64,000 nt of DNA from Paragorgia papillata. Lineage: Eukaryota > Cnidaria > Anthozoa > Scleralcyonacea > Coralliidae. The notes beneath the pieces were generated by a model that had not been told where the DNA came from, did no database searches, and worked only from the letters and a program-made list of their open reading frames with translations. Positions 12,201 to 21,619 of this stretch are shown here, piece by piece. Position numbers and translations under genes: made by a program. The stretch is from NCBI GenBank assembly GCA_035771165.1, contig JAWNZC010000419.1, positions 4,100,001 to 4,164,000 of the forward strand, read 5' to 3'. Positions within the stretch are counted from its first letter, which is position 1; each line of letters begins with the position of its first letter.

Positions 12201-15200
12201 AGAATTCTTTACGCATAGTAAACATTGTTTCTTGTAGAATTACTGGAAGATAGGACTGCAAAATCACCAAGTTTGCTGCAAAGGAAACTCCTGCGTAGTT
12301 ACTCACGTTAACTTAATAAACAACTTTTACATATATGTATTTGGATTGGTTGAGGTTGCGCATTAATTGACCAAAATCTTTAAATACAGTCGAAACTACC
12401 TGAGCGACCACCTCTTGTAAGCAACTACTATTCAAATTACTGAAAGTTTGCCCAGTTAAGTTACTATAACAAAATCTCTCGTCATATTGAAAAAATCTAG
12501 AATATACTTCTAATTTTTATGAGAACTATGCGGGGCGTCGCTTTTAATATGATTTTCTTGATGGGTTTCTCGATTTGTGCAGGGAGCATTGTTAATTGGT
12601 CTTGTTAAAAGTACAGGCCACATAATGATCACATTTTAGTATACAGCTAACATCTCACCATGTCTGTAAGCCACCCAGGTATTACATTTCCTTCCTTAAT
12701 TAACTTCGGCGCGTATTTTCGTATCTCATTCGGAGAAATAAGAGTCCACAAATCTCGAACAGTCATTTTGTTGGATCCAAAATCCAAGAAGTTGTCGTGT
12801 AACTTGAAGCCCTTTTGACAAGCTTTTAAAAGACGTTCAATTGGATTGCATTTATCTTGCTGCCCTGTTGATTTATCAGTTGTGGGATACCTGTAAGAGA
12901 AACATATCCGTTTGGATATATACGCATATCAATGGTCGACTCAGGGGGGATTTACTAAAAACTCATTAACCGAGCGAGAAGTCTTCACGGAAAAGTGTGA
13001 TAACACCGCACACGAGCACACTTACAGAGAAAACTGCATCGAGGTACTGTAGTTCCTAAGGTTTGCACATCATGTATAACTATGAACTAAGTGCTTACAG
13101 AAACAGGGACTTGTGATTTATATTTATAAAGTTCTCTAGTAAGATAACCGAATTACTTCTTTTTGTTTTTCTGTTTGAAAGAGTTTCATTTGGTGATATT
13201 ATTTCAAAATAATTGTAGGGTTGGCAAAGATGGTTTTGTCAACAAAGCTAATATTTTTTTGTCATTAAGCAAAGATTGTCTAAATTTCTAATATAATTTT
13301 TTATACAAAAATAGAACGAAATAAAAAGCTTCCTGAACTGTGCAAACTTGTAAACAAATTCACCCAAAGAAACGCATTATATTTACGTTCATTTTTGGGT
13401 GTTTTTGCATGCGCATGCTGACACAATAAAACTTCTCGATTAATATCAATAATTTTTTTGGCCAAATTAGCAACCAGCTTGTGTGCGGTAAAAACCCTAT
13501 ATAGAGAGCCACTTTGAGATCTTTCACGACCCAAGCCATACAATAATTTGGCATAGTGTTAGCGTTTGTTTAATTATTATAATTGCACATGCAGTATATT
13601 TTCGCCTGCATGTACCTATTAAAGTCTTTATCATACTGAGGGGCTGAATTGGTTATCTTGCTTGCTTCTTGGACTTTATTGGTGGTTAAATTTGGCGTCG
13701 TGCTCTGTCAAAACACAATAATTACTCATCACTCGATACAGAAAAGTCACAAGAATGAGAGCAGTGGTGTTAGGAAGAAAGGGAGAGAGTGAGGGAGGTA
13801 AAAAAGGAGGTAGGGAGAAACGAAAGAAGGGAGAGAGAGTGCGAGATATGTCAATATTCAATAATATCTTACTTGTGAGAATTCGTGCATATCCTCTTTG
13901 GTTAAATCTAAAACAACAGGCATTTGTTTAGGATTGTTTCGTTTTTCTTCCTTCTTTCTCTTCCATCGCCGTCGAGGTGGCAGTGGCTTGTGAAAGATCT
14001 GATGGTATTCGACACCAGTGACTTTCAACTTTTTCTTTACAGGGCTTGACCGAAGAGGAAGACCATTCTCAGTTGGACAACTTTGAGATAATAACTGCTG
14101 TAGAGCGTCCACTCGTTGTACTGCTTCCTCCAGAACGTCTTCGTTGTCGACGAGGAACGTTGTGTTTCGCAAGAGGTCGAGTTTCTCCTGCAGAGTCTTT
14201 CGAATTTTTCCGTAACTTGTCTCTGGTGGAAGAACAGTGTTTTTTTCAGGATCACATGTCGGAGGCTCTTTTCTTTTTAAACCTCTCGAAGAAGCGTCAG
14301 ATGTGAAGAAACTGTCGCTGGATTGTGGAAGAGTGTCGCTGGCTGCTGGAAGAATATCGCTGGATGCTGAAAGAGTATCATCGCTGGATGCTGGCATATT
14401 ATATTTGTTTGTTGCTGTTGTAGCTCTTTCGGAATTGACGGGCGTTGTTTGGGATAGCTCTGGCTTCATATGAAGATGTTGGGTGTCCAGAGTGATAAAA
14501 ACACTATTTCTATAAGCGCTTGGTAGACTGTCAAAACCCCATTCTTCATAGAACAAAAATACCGCAAAGAAATGCTTGCACGGGAATTGCGTTTTCTGCC
14601 ACGCATAGCAGGAACAACTTGGCTCGTTGATGTTGATGAAATGTTTATGTCCGACCTTTGTCTCGCTTCTGACGTTAAACGTCCCATTTGTCAAATTTAC
14701 CGGTGTAACGTCGGAGTTTTTGTATACTGCAGCGGAATAACGATTCTTAAGGCAGCATTTCACAAAATGGGGTGGTCTGTTGTGTAAATAGGCAGGAACA
14801 GATTTATTGTACTTTCGGTACGCAGTACTTAGTCGTAAGTTTGCGTCTAAGTAATGTTGGAGGGAATCAGGAATGAAAGACTCGACCAACGTCACAGCAA
14901 TGCTGTACAGCGACTTATCTATCGTACGTGGTAAGTAGTCGTACTTGAACACCCGGTTTTGTGCCTCCACTCCGTTGTTGGTATTCACAATGTTGGTCAC
15001 TTTGCTGTTTGCGGAAAGCATGTGCCCATCGGAAAGCGCAGGGAAACCATATTCTTTCCACGTACTCTTTGACATTAGCGTGTTTTCGATATAGACGCGA
15101 TTCTCTGAATTCCTTCAAAACTGCTTTGTATTCTGTTTCTGATCTAACGTATGCTAGCTTCTTCATGCAGGAAAGAAAGGTTTCCTGTTCTGCTGGTGAC

Positions 15201-18200
15201 AATCCGTTTTTGCTTGCTCTTGACCATCTCATAAGTGCTTGCATCCGATGGAAATCGCAGATGTACACTACAACACCGGGAAAACACTTCTCTATGGCAC
15301 TTATCTCCGCGAGAGAGTAGTCAACCATAAAGTATTTCGGATTCCATGTCGGGTTCCAAAGCTTGATCACGGCTAGAGCTTCTTCTATGGCAGCTTGCTC
15401 CTCGGACTGGCACATGAATTCCGCCACAACTTTGTAACCAACGTTTGTGTGAACGCACACAAAGAAGAGAGGGATTGCATATTTGGTTGTTTTGTAAGTA
15501 GCATCCATAAAGGACAACTCTCCGCCATACCGGTCAAGTACTCTCTGTTGCCACGGTTCTTGGTGAACAAAGAGAAATTTCTGTTCATCTTTACCTGCGT
15601 TGGTGGTATCATCTCTTGTTCGAAAAAAAAACTTGCTTTCTGGTGATTCTTTTTGCCAGTCCATAATTTTCATTCGAAGAGATTCTTGATCATCGTCGCA
15701 GTACTTGAATGAGCTAATTGCTTTCGCTACGTAGTTTCGCACATCCTTTCGACTGGGATAATAACGCTTGTTGGTTTTTCTTGGCTTCGCACTTTTACAG
15801 TCACTAGGAAAAAGAGTTTCCTCGACGTACTGATCAAGAGAGCGTTTTACCTCAGGGATTCTAGTGACATTACGCTTTACCAAATCATAAATCTTTTCAA
15901 CGAGTCGTGGATCCATTCGCTGTCCCACTGACGCGGAGGCACCAATCGCGTGGTTTGAATGTGCGTTGTTTAGAGGGATCCTCAAGTAGTAACGATCGGT
16001 AACATGAAACTGATGACCGGAATCGCTTTCAGCCTTTGCTTTAATATCTCTAAATACTTGTTTCTTTGCCATTGTTAGACTATTCTGTGTGAAAAAATTT
16101 GTTCCGTCGATGGAATAATCTTCGTAAACTTTTACGTGCCGTATTTGCAAAGTTGCGCGACAATCTAACTTTTTTGTATCCTGCAAACGTATGCGCGTCT
16201 TGGTTGCGTAGTCGTGCTCTTGTGATTTATTTGCTTTACAGGTACCCCTTGAGTCCTATTTTTTAAAAAGTTAGAAGATGAATGTAAGCAAAACTAAAAG
16301 CATTTCATTTTACACTTAGCTTGAAATCTCAGCATTTATTATACATTTTTTCACCTTTGTAGATCCGTGTAGACAATGTCTTGTTTTGTTGCTCACAAGA
16401 GTAAACGGTTTTCCGAAAAACTGTATTGGAATATCGCCTTTCTTGCTTTCGAACACGGGTGGAGCTGTATAGAAAATATGAAATGACTGTGTAAGCACGA
16501 ATGCTTAATTAAACACTACAATTAAATTAAATTTTCTTGGTGACCGGAGTTATTGCAATAAAACTGAAAGGAAATACAGTTCTTTTGTTTGATTGATTTT
16601 TATAGCCTGACTTTTTAGGAGCCTTGGAACTACTAACGATTTTAGCTCCTGTATAGGCTATTTGCACGATAGCCTATATTTAGAGCTTGTTTAAGGTACA
16701 GAATACCCTAGTAAGCCATTTCACGAAATTTGTTACCGCCCGTGCATTTTTTCTCCGATTTGTCTTATATTTGCATAGAGTTAAGTATGTGAAGGACAGT
16801 CGTATATTATGGAATAAATAAAAAATACATTATTGTTCCAGACATACTCATCAGTTTTAAAATCACAGCACCTTCGTGTCGCCGTTTAAGTTGGTCTTTT
16901 TTTTTAACAAAAACCTGCCAATTTCGTTTCTTCCCATTCCCAGTGGCATTTCAATTTCATTCCCAGTGATGAAGATTTCTAAAAATTCCCGTTCCCAGGG
17001 CTGAAAATAACTACTTCCCAGGTACCATTTACCCTTCAGAACGAATGTTCTTAAGATGTAGTTATTTTCCTTTACATGTTGTGTGAGCGGGCAAATGTAG
17101 CAGACGTGAGATCAATACTTGATTCACGTCACTACAACACGTGTTCCAAACCGGTCTGACAATTAAGGCAACTTATAATTATTGTCTATATAGATAAGAA
17201 TTAAATGGTGAATGTAGAGCATTTCAAACTTTTTGGGTTACCTGAACTAGAAAATCGGCGGTGGTTCTTCTGTTTAGAATGACTTTCTGCTCGCACAAAA
17301 GACGTCGAACTAATAACCTAAAATTAATAGAATTTTTGAACGTTTTTATGCCGGTACGGTCATTGTTGGGGTTTTTTTCTATTAATAGTGCTAACCGAAT
17401 GAATGAAATACGCGAACAATAAATGGAAGGGCGCCAGTGAGGAGGTCCAGTGGTGTACCCTGAAAGAAATTTTTGAATTTTGAGTCTGAAACGGCATTTC
17501 ATGCCATGGTTGAAGTACGTCATTACAGTTAATACACACTGTCGAATATTGATTTTCAGAATGGTTGATCACGCCAGTAATTTTTCATCGGATTTGGTTG
17601 AATCTGGAAACCATTCTGAAAAAAAATTGGGGGCTGCAGCCGCCTTTCTCGACCCCCCCCCCCCCCCCCCTTGCCGGCACCACTGAAGGGCGGACATTCC
17701 GGGGATACCGCAGACCGTGCACGCGTTCGGACGACACAAGAGAGAGACTTGGACCAAGTCTATTCAGAAAGGTGTTACGAGATTTTTTTTTATAATAAGT
17801 AGTGACTTCTATTTCTAAATTTTTTTTGTGATCTTTTTAGTAATTTTTAATTTCTTTGTGATTTTTTTTTATTTTTAATAATTTCTGATTTTTTTATTTA
17901 CCGTCAGTCTTTTTTGTTTACTGCTAACGTCAGCTCCGGTTGAAGCTGAAACATCGTAGGAAAATTGTGGAAATTTGTGAGGCCAGGGGCCATCGCGCGC
18001 TCTACGCTAGTTTTCATTTCTGATAGAAAAGTTATAGTCTCACAAGGGTTTGATATGATAAATTTTTCATGTGCCAGCGCGACATAATAATTCTAGTCTT
18101 GCATAACAAAGTGGGGGAAGCGTCTGGGCCAGCGCGCTCGCTTCATATATATTAGCTAATTAATATTATATACACTAACCTGGAATTTTTCAAGCACTTC

Positions 18201-18338
18201 TTCGACATCTTCTGCCTTTCCATCGATATAACCGGTGCAGTATCTATCTAATTGAAGAAATCCTGCAAGTTTTTCCTTTAAAAAGCTTAACTCTGGTTGT
18301 AGTAATTCATGGCTTCCAGTCGACTTCGAGTTCGCCAT
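9101..18338 (-). CDS. MULE transposase-SWIM-Ulp1-PHD polyprotein gene (frameshifted)
   Basis: Minus-strand exons by splice signals and phase: 18338-18180, 17317-17242, 16464-16355, 16255-13873, 12890-12659, about 12255-12213, 11666-11481, 11348-11233, 10615-10507, 10358-10246 and 9245-9101. Phases match from exon 1 to 4 and from exon 7 to 11. The 4/5 and 6/7 joins are uncertain (exon 5 as read needs two carried-over bases, but exon 4 ends in phase 0). In order the product would have an N-terminal FFGKPFTLVSNKTRHCLHG region and a MULE DDE core. The first Asp is in SFMDATYKTTKY (15505-15503), the second in YFMVDYS (15322-15320), followed by CDFH, and the Glu is in NTNNGVEAQN (14967-14965). Then come a SWIM finger, a Ser-rich basic stretch, an Ulp1 cysteine protease and a PHD finger. 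ATG at 18338 is the first Met of an open exon. A one-base shift near 14995-15010 separates the two Asp from the Glu. The protein would bind the TIRs and catalyse transposition in the nucleus; the roles of protease and PHD are inferred. Confidence 0.85.
9406..9731. mobile_element. MITE nested in the MULE, TA duplication
   Basis: Ends CAGTCAAAATGGAAAT and its complement, with similarity over roughly 70 bp including TGTAGTTTGTTGCGTATTAC. TA at 9404-9405 and 9732-9733. It lies between exons 11 and 10 of the MULE gene, so it is younger than that insertion or travelled within it. No ORF. Confidence 0.75.
9989..10133 (-). mobile_element. 5S-rRNA-derived SINE head, minus strand
   Basis: The reverse complement contains GTTAAGCCC (A-box-like), then GGGGCTAGTACTAGGATGGG and GTGACTGCTTGGGA, matching the internal promoter half of 5S rRNA. 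It also has the ACTCATGTGAGTAG-type junction seen in the fuller copies at 33435 and 61382. It is a fragment in intron 10 of the MULE gene. It is a SINE and not a working 5S gene: the 5' third is unrelated to 5S and the distal part diverges. Confidence 0.75.
10507..11666 (-). CDS. Ulp1/SENP (C48) protease exons of the MULE
   Basis: Exons 7-9 supply the cysteine-protease triad of the C48 family in order. The His is in CGNHWTLL (exon 7, about 11494), the Asp in TTYYFDPM (exon 8, about 11311), and the oxyanion Gln and nucleophile Cys are in QTDGFNCGIIIC (exon 9, about 10544 and 10526). Phases join exactly (0, 0, 2). All catalytic residues are present, so the module could still cleave or process SUMO or another ubiquitin-like protein. 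Upstream exons 5 and 6 (PNEIRKYAPKLIKEGNVIPG, WLTDM, SYLPVIL) probably form the start of the fold; three residues usual after WLTD appear missing at that join. Confidence 0.9.
11690..11945. repeat. AT-rich cryptically simple intron DNA
   Basis: Runs of AATAATTAATAA and tandem TTCCACATTATAA-type words fill the intron between MULE exons 7 and 6. Nothing else recognised. Confidence 0.6.
13765..13855. repeat. GA-rich polypurine tract
   Basis: GAGGGAGGTAAAAAAGGAGG and GAAGGGAGAGAGAGTGCGAG form an almost pure purine strand just downstream of the donor of MULE exon 4. On the transcribed strand this is a long pyrimidine tract. Confidence 0.75.
13873..16255 (-). CDS. MULE transposase catalytic and SWIM exon
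   Basis: The large fourth exon reads in one frame from 16255 to about 15000 and in another from about 15010 to 13873. The join KQQ then VTNIVNTNNGVEAQN restores the family pattern, so one extra base (or a +1 recoding site) lies near the A-rich stretch at 14995-15010. The SWIM zinc finger is CSCYAWQKTQFPCKH at 14616-14572 (C-x-C, nine residues, C-x-H), typical just after the MULE catalytic core. The C-terminal ~200 residues are rich in repeated ASSD and then basic (KRKEPP, PPRRRWKRKKEEKR), probably a nuclear signal. The donor is CAA/GTAAGA at 13873. Confidence 0.88.
17656..17673. repeat. (C)n run
   Basis: About 18 C in a row in MULE intron 1. With the (G)n run at 18435 it is one of two long homopolymers in the 5' part of the element. 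Confidence 0.85.
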
Positions 18339-18434
18339 TGCGAAATTAAAATCGCGCGCGAATTAGTCATGTCAACACGTCTTATGTATTTAGCGTATAT
18401 AAATTATTTTAATTTATTTATTTTTTGCATTGAG

Positions 18435-18456
18435 GTGGGGGGGGGGGGGGGGGGGG
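18435..18456. repeat. (G)n run
   Basis: About 20 or more G in a row about 100 bp upstream of the proposed MULE ATG, able to form a quadruplex. Confidence 0.85.
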
Positions 18457-18997
18457 TATAAATTTAATTTACCTTGTTTATATATTATTCAGACGTCCAT
18501 TGGGATTACTAGGTTAATTTTTAATAGACTGGGAGTTATTATCGCAAAGAATTTGCTTTTTGTTAAAAATTTCAAAGCCGGTCGAAGGCCATTTTCAAGG
18601 CTGGGCGACTGGGCGTTTATTGGATGTTAACGTTAACGGTGTACCATATAAAATATAATCGGTCGGTACATGGCGTTTCCAGAAAAAAAATTAAATGTAA
18701 TACTCTTGTTCGACTAATTCGAGAGTGTAAATAAGTAGAGTGCTGCGTGGCTTCAGAATGGTGAACTGCCGAGGTTTTTATTAACAAAAACCAATTACTG
18801 TTGGTTTTGACGTTTCAAGCAGAGTTCCCCATCAGAGTGAAACGTTTGAAATCTAATATTGTCTTTACTCGTTAAGAAAGGTCAATACTTTTGGTCCGCT
18901 GTGTAATTAAAATTAAAAACCGGGTAATAAAGCAAAAACGAACTATCGGATTTTCAGTCTTTTGATTGAGACTAACGTGGCTAATTGGTCGTTTGAT

Positions 18998-19059
18998 GAC
19001 TGCTGACCAAAAAGATTTCATGTTCATCCTCGATCATCGCCCGGGTTATAGCAAACCCC
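18998..19059 (-). repeat. MULE terminal inverted repeat, 5' side
   Basis: 62-bp partner of the repeat at 8342-8403, about 660 bp upstream of the proposed ATG of the element's gene (18338). The element promoter should lie between here and the ATG. That stretch includes a degenerate hairpin-family repeat (18730-18850) and a long G run (18435-18456). Confidence 0.93.
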
Positions 19060-19274
19060 ATGCGGAACGCGTAACAAGCGGTATTTCGTATTAGCACCCA
19101 GACTCCGCTGCAACCCCGCCTTTTTTGCTCGCCCGATTTTTGTCCGCCCGCTTTTTGGCTTGCCCGATTTTTCGCTTGCCAGCTTTTCTAACTCGTCGGC
19201 CGTCGCACACAGAATCTGAGTCAAACGCGGACGCGTTTTGAAACAAACTTCATCTGTCATTTTCAAGTTTTATT

Positions 19275-20245
19275 TTATTTCATTTCATTTCATTTCATTT
19301 CATTTCGCTTCGTTTCGTTTCGTTTCTCATCTCATCTCATCTCATCTTGATCTCATCTCATCTCATCCCATCCCATCCCATCTCATCTCATCTCATCTCA
19401 TCCCATCGCATCGCATCGCATCTCATCTAGATCTCATCTTGATCTCATCTCATCTTGATCTCATCTCATCGCATCTCATCTCATCCCATCCCATCCCATC
19501 TCATCTCATCTCATCTCATCTCATCGCATCTCATCTCATCTCATCTCACCTCATCCCATCGCATCTCATCCCATCCCATCCCATCGCATCTCATCTCATC
19601 TCATCTCATCCCATCCCATCGCATCGCATCTCATCTCATCGATCTTATGCATCTCATCTCATCTCATCTCATCGATCTCATGCATCTCATCCCATCATCT
19701 CATCTCATCATCTCATCTCATCGATCTCATCTCATCCCATCCCATCCCATCCCATCCCATCCCATCCCATCCCATCCCATCTCATCTCATCTCATCTCAT
19801 CTCATCTCATCTCATCATCTCATCTCATCGATCTCATCTCATCTCATCATCTCATCGATCTCATCTCATCATCTCATCTCATCTCATCTCATCTCATCTC
19901 ATCCCATCCCATCCCATCTCATCATCTCATCTCATCCCATCTCATCATCTCATCCCATCTCATCTCATCCCATCTCATCTCATCCCATCTCATCATCTCA
20001 TCTCATCCCATTCCCATCCCATCTCATCATCTCATCTCATCCCATCCCATCTCATCTCATCATCTCATCTCATCTCATCATCTCATCCCATCCCATCCCA
20101 TCTCATCATCTCATCTCATCTCATCATCTCATCATCTCATCTCATCCCATCCCATCCCATCCCATCCCATCCCATCTCATCTCATCTCATCTCATCTCAT
20201 CTCATCATCCCATCTCATCTCATCTCATCTCATCCGAATCCCATG
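19275..20245. repeat. Pentanucleotide satellite (TCTCA/TCCCA)n
   Basis: About 970 bp of TCTCA units interspersed with TCCCA, TCGCA and ATC triplet breaks, with a TTTCA-rich start (19275-19325). It begins just outside the MULE target duplication. Long Ser-His-Leu-Ile frames across it are repeat artefacts. The end is sharp at GGATGAGATC. Confidence 0.95.
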
Positions 20246-21330
20246 CACCGTGTTCAGGGAACCGGATGAGATCATACGACCGGAACAAAAACCTTTCCTA
20301 TCATGGCTATAAAGTATAAACTAACTTTCTTTGTCAAAAAATCAGTCTACGTTGGTTTCCGGCTAATTTATAATTACCATATCATATACTAGCTTCGTTC
20401 GTCAATTCCCATCAACAATATACGTTGTCGAGTAGGGTCAATGCCTTCTCTAGTTAATGCAAATCTTCTTCTAATTACAACCTATGTTGTTTCAATATCA
20501 TAATTTTTTTGTCAGTTTCTATGTTCGAGCAATTAGCGCGGATTACTTTGATGTCAGCACTGGATATGTCACAGTCAGTCACACCAACGTATTGTGCATA
20601 CATTTAATTGTGTGGGTGTTAGTTAGTAAGGCTACCTGAAGGTCTTCGGCACTTGTTCTGCCGATCGATGACTTGGCAATCATCTGGAAAATTGGAAATG
20701 TTGCCGTTTTTAGCACTCATGTGAGTGAGATATACGCGTCTCTATTATTGTAATATACGAAAAACCATTTAGAGTTCGCATGGGGAAAATGTCAGCCGGG
20801 TCAGGCGAGATGGGTGGTCTGGAGGATCTCGGTAAAAAGTGCAGTAAAAACTTCTCGAATTCGCAAATGGGCCGTATTTGATATACGGTATTTCGCGTTC
20901 TGGTTTGCTAAAATACACTCTTTGACTTTGGCTGCACGTTCGAGCGCCCTATGCCAGGAAAATGAGATGAAATGAATTTCTTCCCAAACAAGATAAAACT
21001 AAGGGTCAACCAGTTGATAATGATATTCAGACCACTCAGGTGATTATCTCCTGATTTTCGGCCATATAAAGAGCCCCTTAACATCTCAATATGTTTCCAC
21101 TTTCTTTGTCTCGACAGACTCGACTGTCTTTGGTGTGGCCGTTGCTGGACGCAGAACGCTTTCAATCGGTCTTTGGCGTAAATATATATAAAGTATATAT
21201 CAGACCGATACAACAAGTCACAATTTTATATCTGTTTCATCTATAATAGTTGGAAGAAAGAGGGACAAAAACATATTCTTCGTTTCTTTAAACAAGGTTT
21301 TGTTGCCAGCAAATTGGCGTTGTTTCTGGT
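20246..21330. other. No gene recognised; distal upstream region of the CDK inhibitor
   Basis: Unique-looking DNA between the satellite and the CDK-inhibitor promoter. A 48-bp open segment on the minus strand (about 20691-20644) has splice-like edges and reads MIAKSSIGRTSAEDLQ, but it is too short to claim as an exon. Confidence 0.4.
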
Positions 21331-21334
21331 GCAT

Positions 21335-21352
21335 TCCCGCGCTTTCCCGCCA
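21335..21352 (+). promoter_or_regulatory. E2F-like sites upstream of the CDK inhibitor
   Basis: TTCCCGCGCTTTCCCGCCAA contains two overlapping-type E2F/DP matches. TTTCCCGC at 21343-21350 fits TTTSSCGC exactly, and TTCCCGCGC lies just before it, about 270 bp upstream of the ATG. E2F control of a Cip/Kip gene would be a negative feedback on S-phase entry. Functional role inferred. Confidence 0.5.
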
Positions 21353-21619
21353 AATTCCGATGAAATCAATATCGCTTTTCTCTCACGTAATATTCGCTCC
21401 GCCCCTTTCGCCATCACCTAGCAACAATGGGCATTGATGTTTGGAATGGGCCAATCAGAAGCGCAGTTTATGACGGAACAGGAAATATTACACTAAACAC
21501 TTTGAAATTTTTTTACTACGAACGGCACGCTCGAGTTGATGCGTAGACGATTTTCGATTTCACTCCTACGAAGCCGAATTTGATAAGAAATTGTTTCGGT
21601 TCAGAAGTCGCTATTTGTT

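Larger units (their letters stand above)
8342..19059 (-). mobile_element. Complete Mutator-like element with Ulp1 and PHD modules
   Basis: A 10,718-bp DNA transposon with precise ends. The 62-bp TIRs at 8342-8403 and 18998-19059 are identical in inverted orientation and begin GGGGTTTGCTATAACCCGGG. The 9-bp word ATGCGGAAC directly flanks both sides (8333-8341 and 19060-19068), the 8-11 bp duplication expected of the Mutator superfamily. The element encodes one multi-exon gene on the minus strand (9101-18338). Introns hold later debris: a MITE at 9406-9731, a 5S-SINE piece at 9989-10133, AT, C and G runs, and a GA-rich tract. The TIR identity and intact target duplication suggest fairly recent insertion, although a frameshift in the transposase exon argues that this copy may be inactive. 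Confidence 0.92.

Noticed and set aside
13301..13554. Two overlapping minus-strand frames inside the MULE
   Set aside because: Considered as the missing exon between MULE exons 4 and 5, but neither has matching splice phases or family motifs.
19238..20312. Long Ser/His/Leu/Ile frames
   Set aside because: Translation of the TCTCA pentanucleotide satellite; three frames are equally open.
20644..20691. Possible 48-bp minus-strand exon (MIAKSSIGRTSAEDLQ)
   Set aside because: Splice-like edges only; too short and without partner exons in the window.
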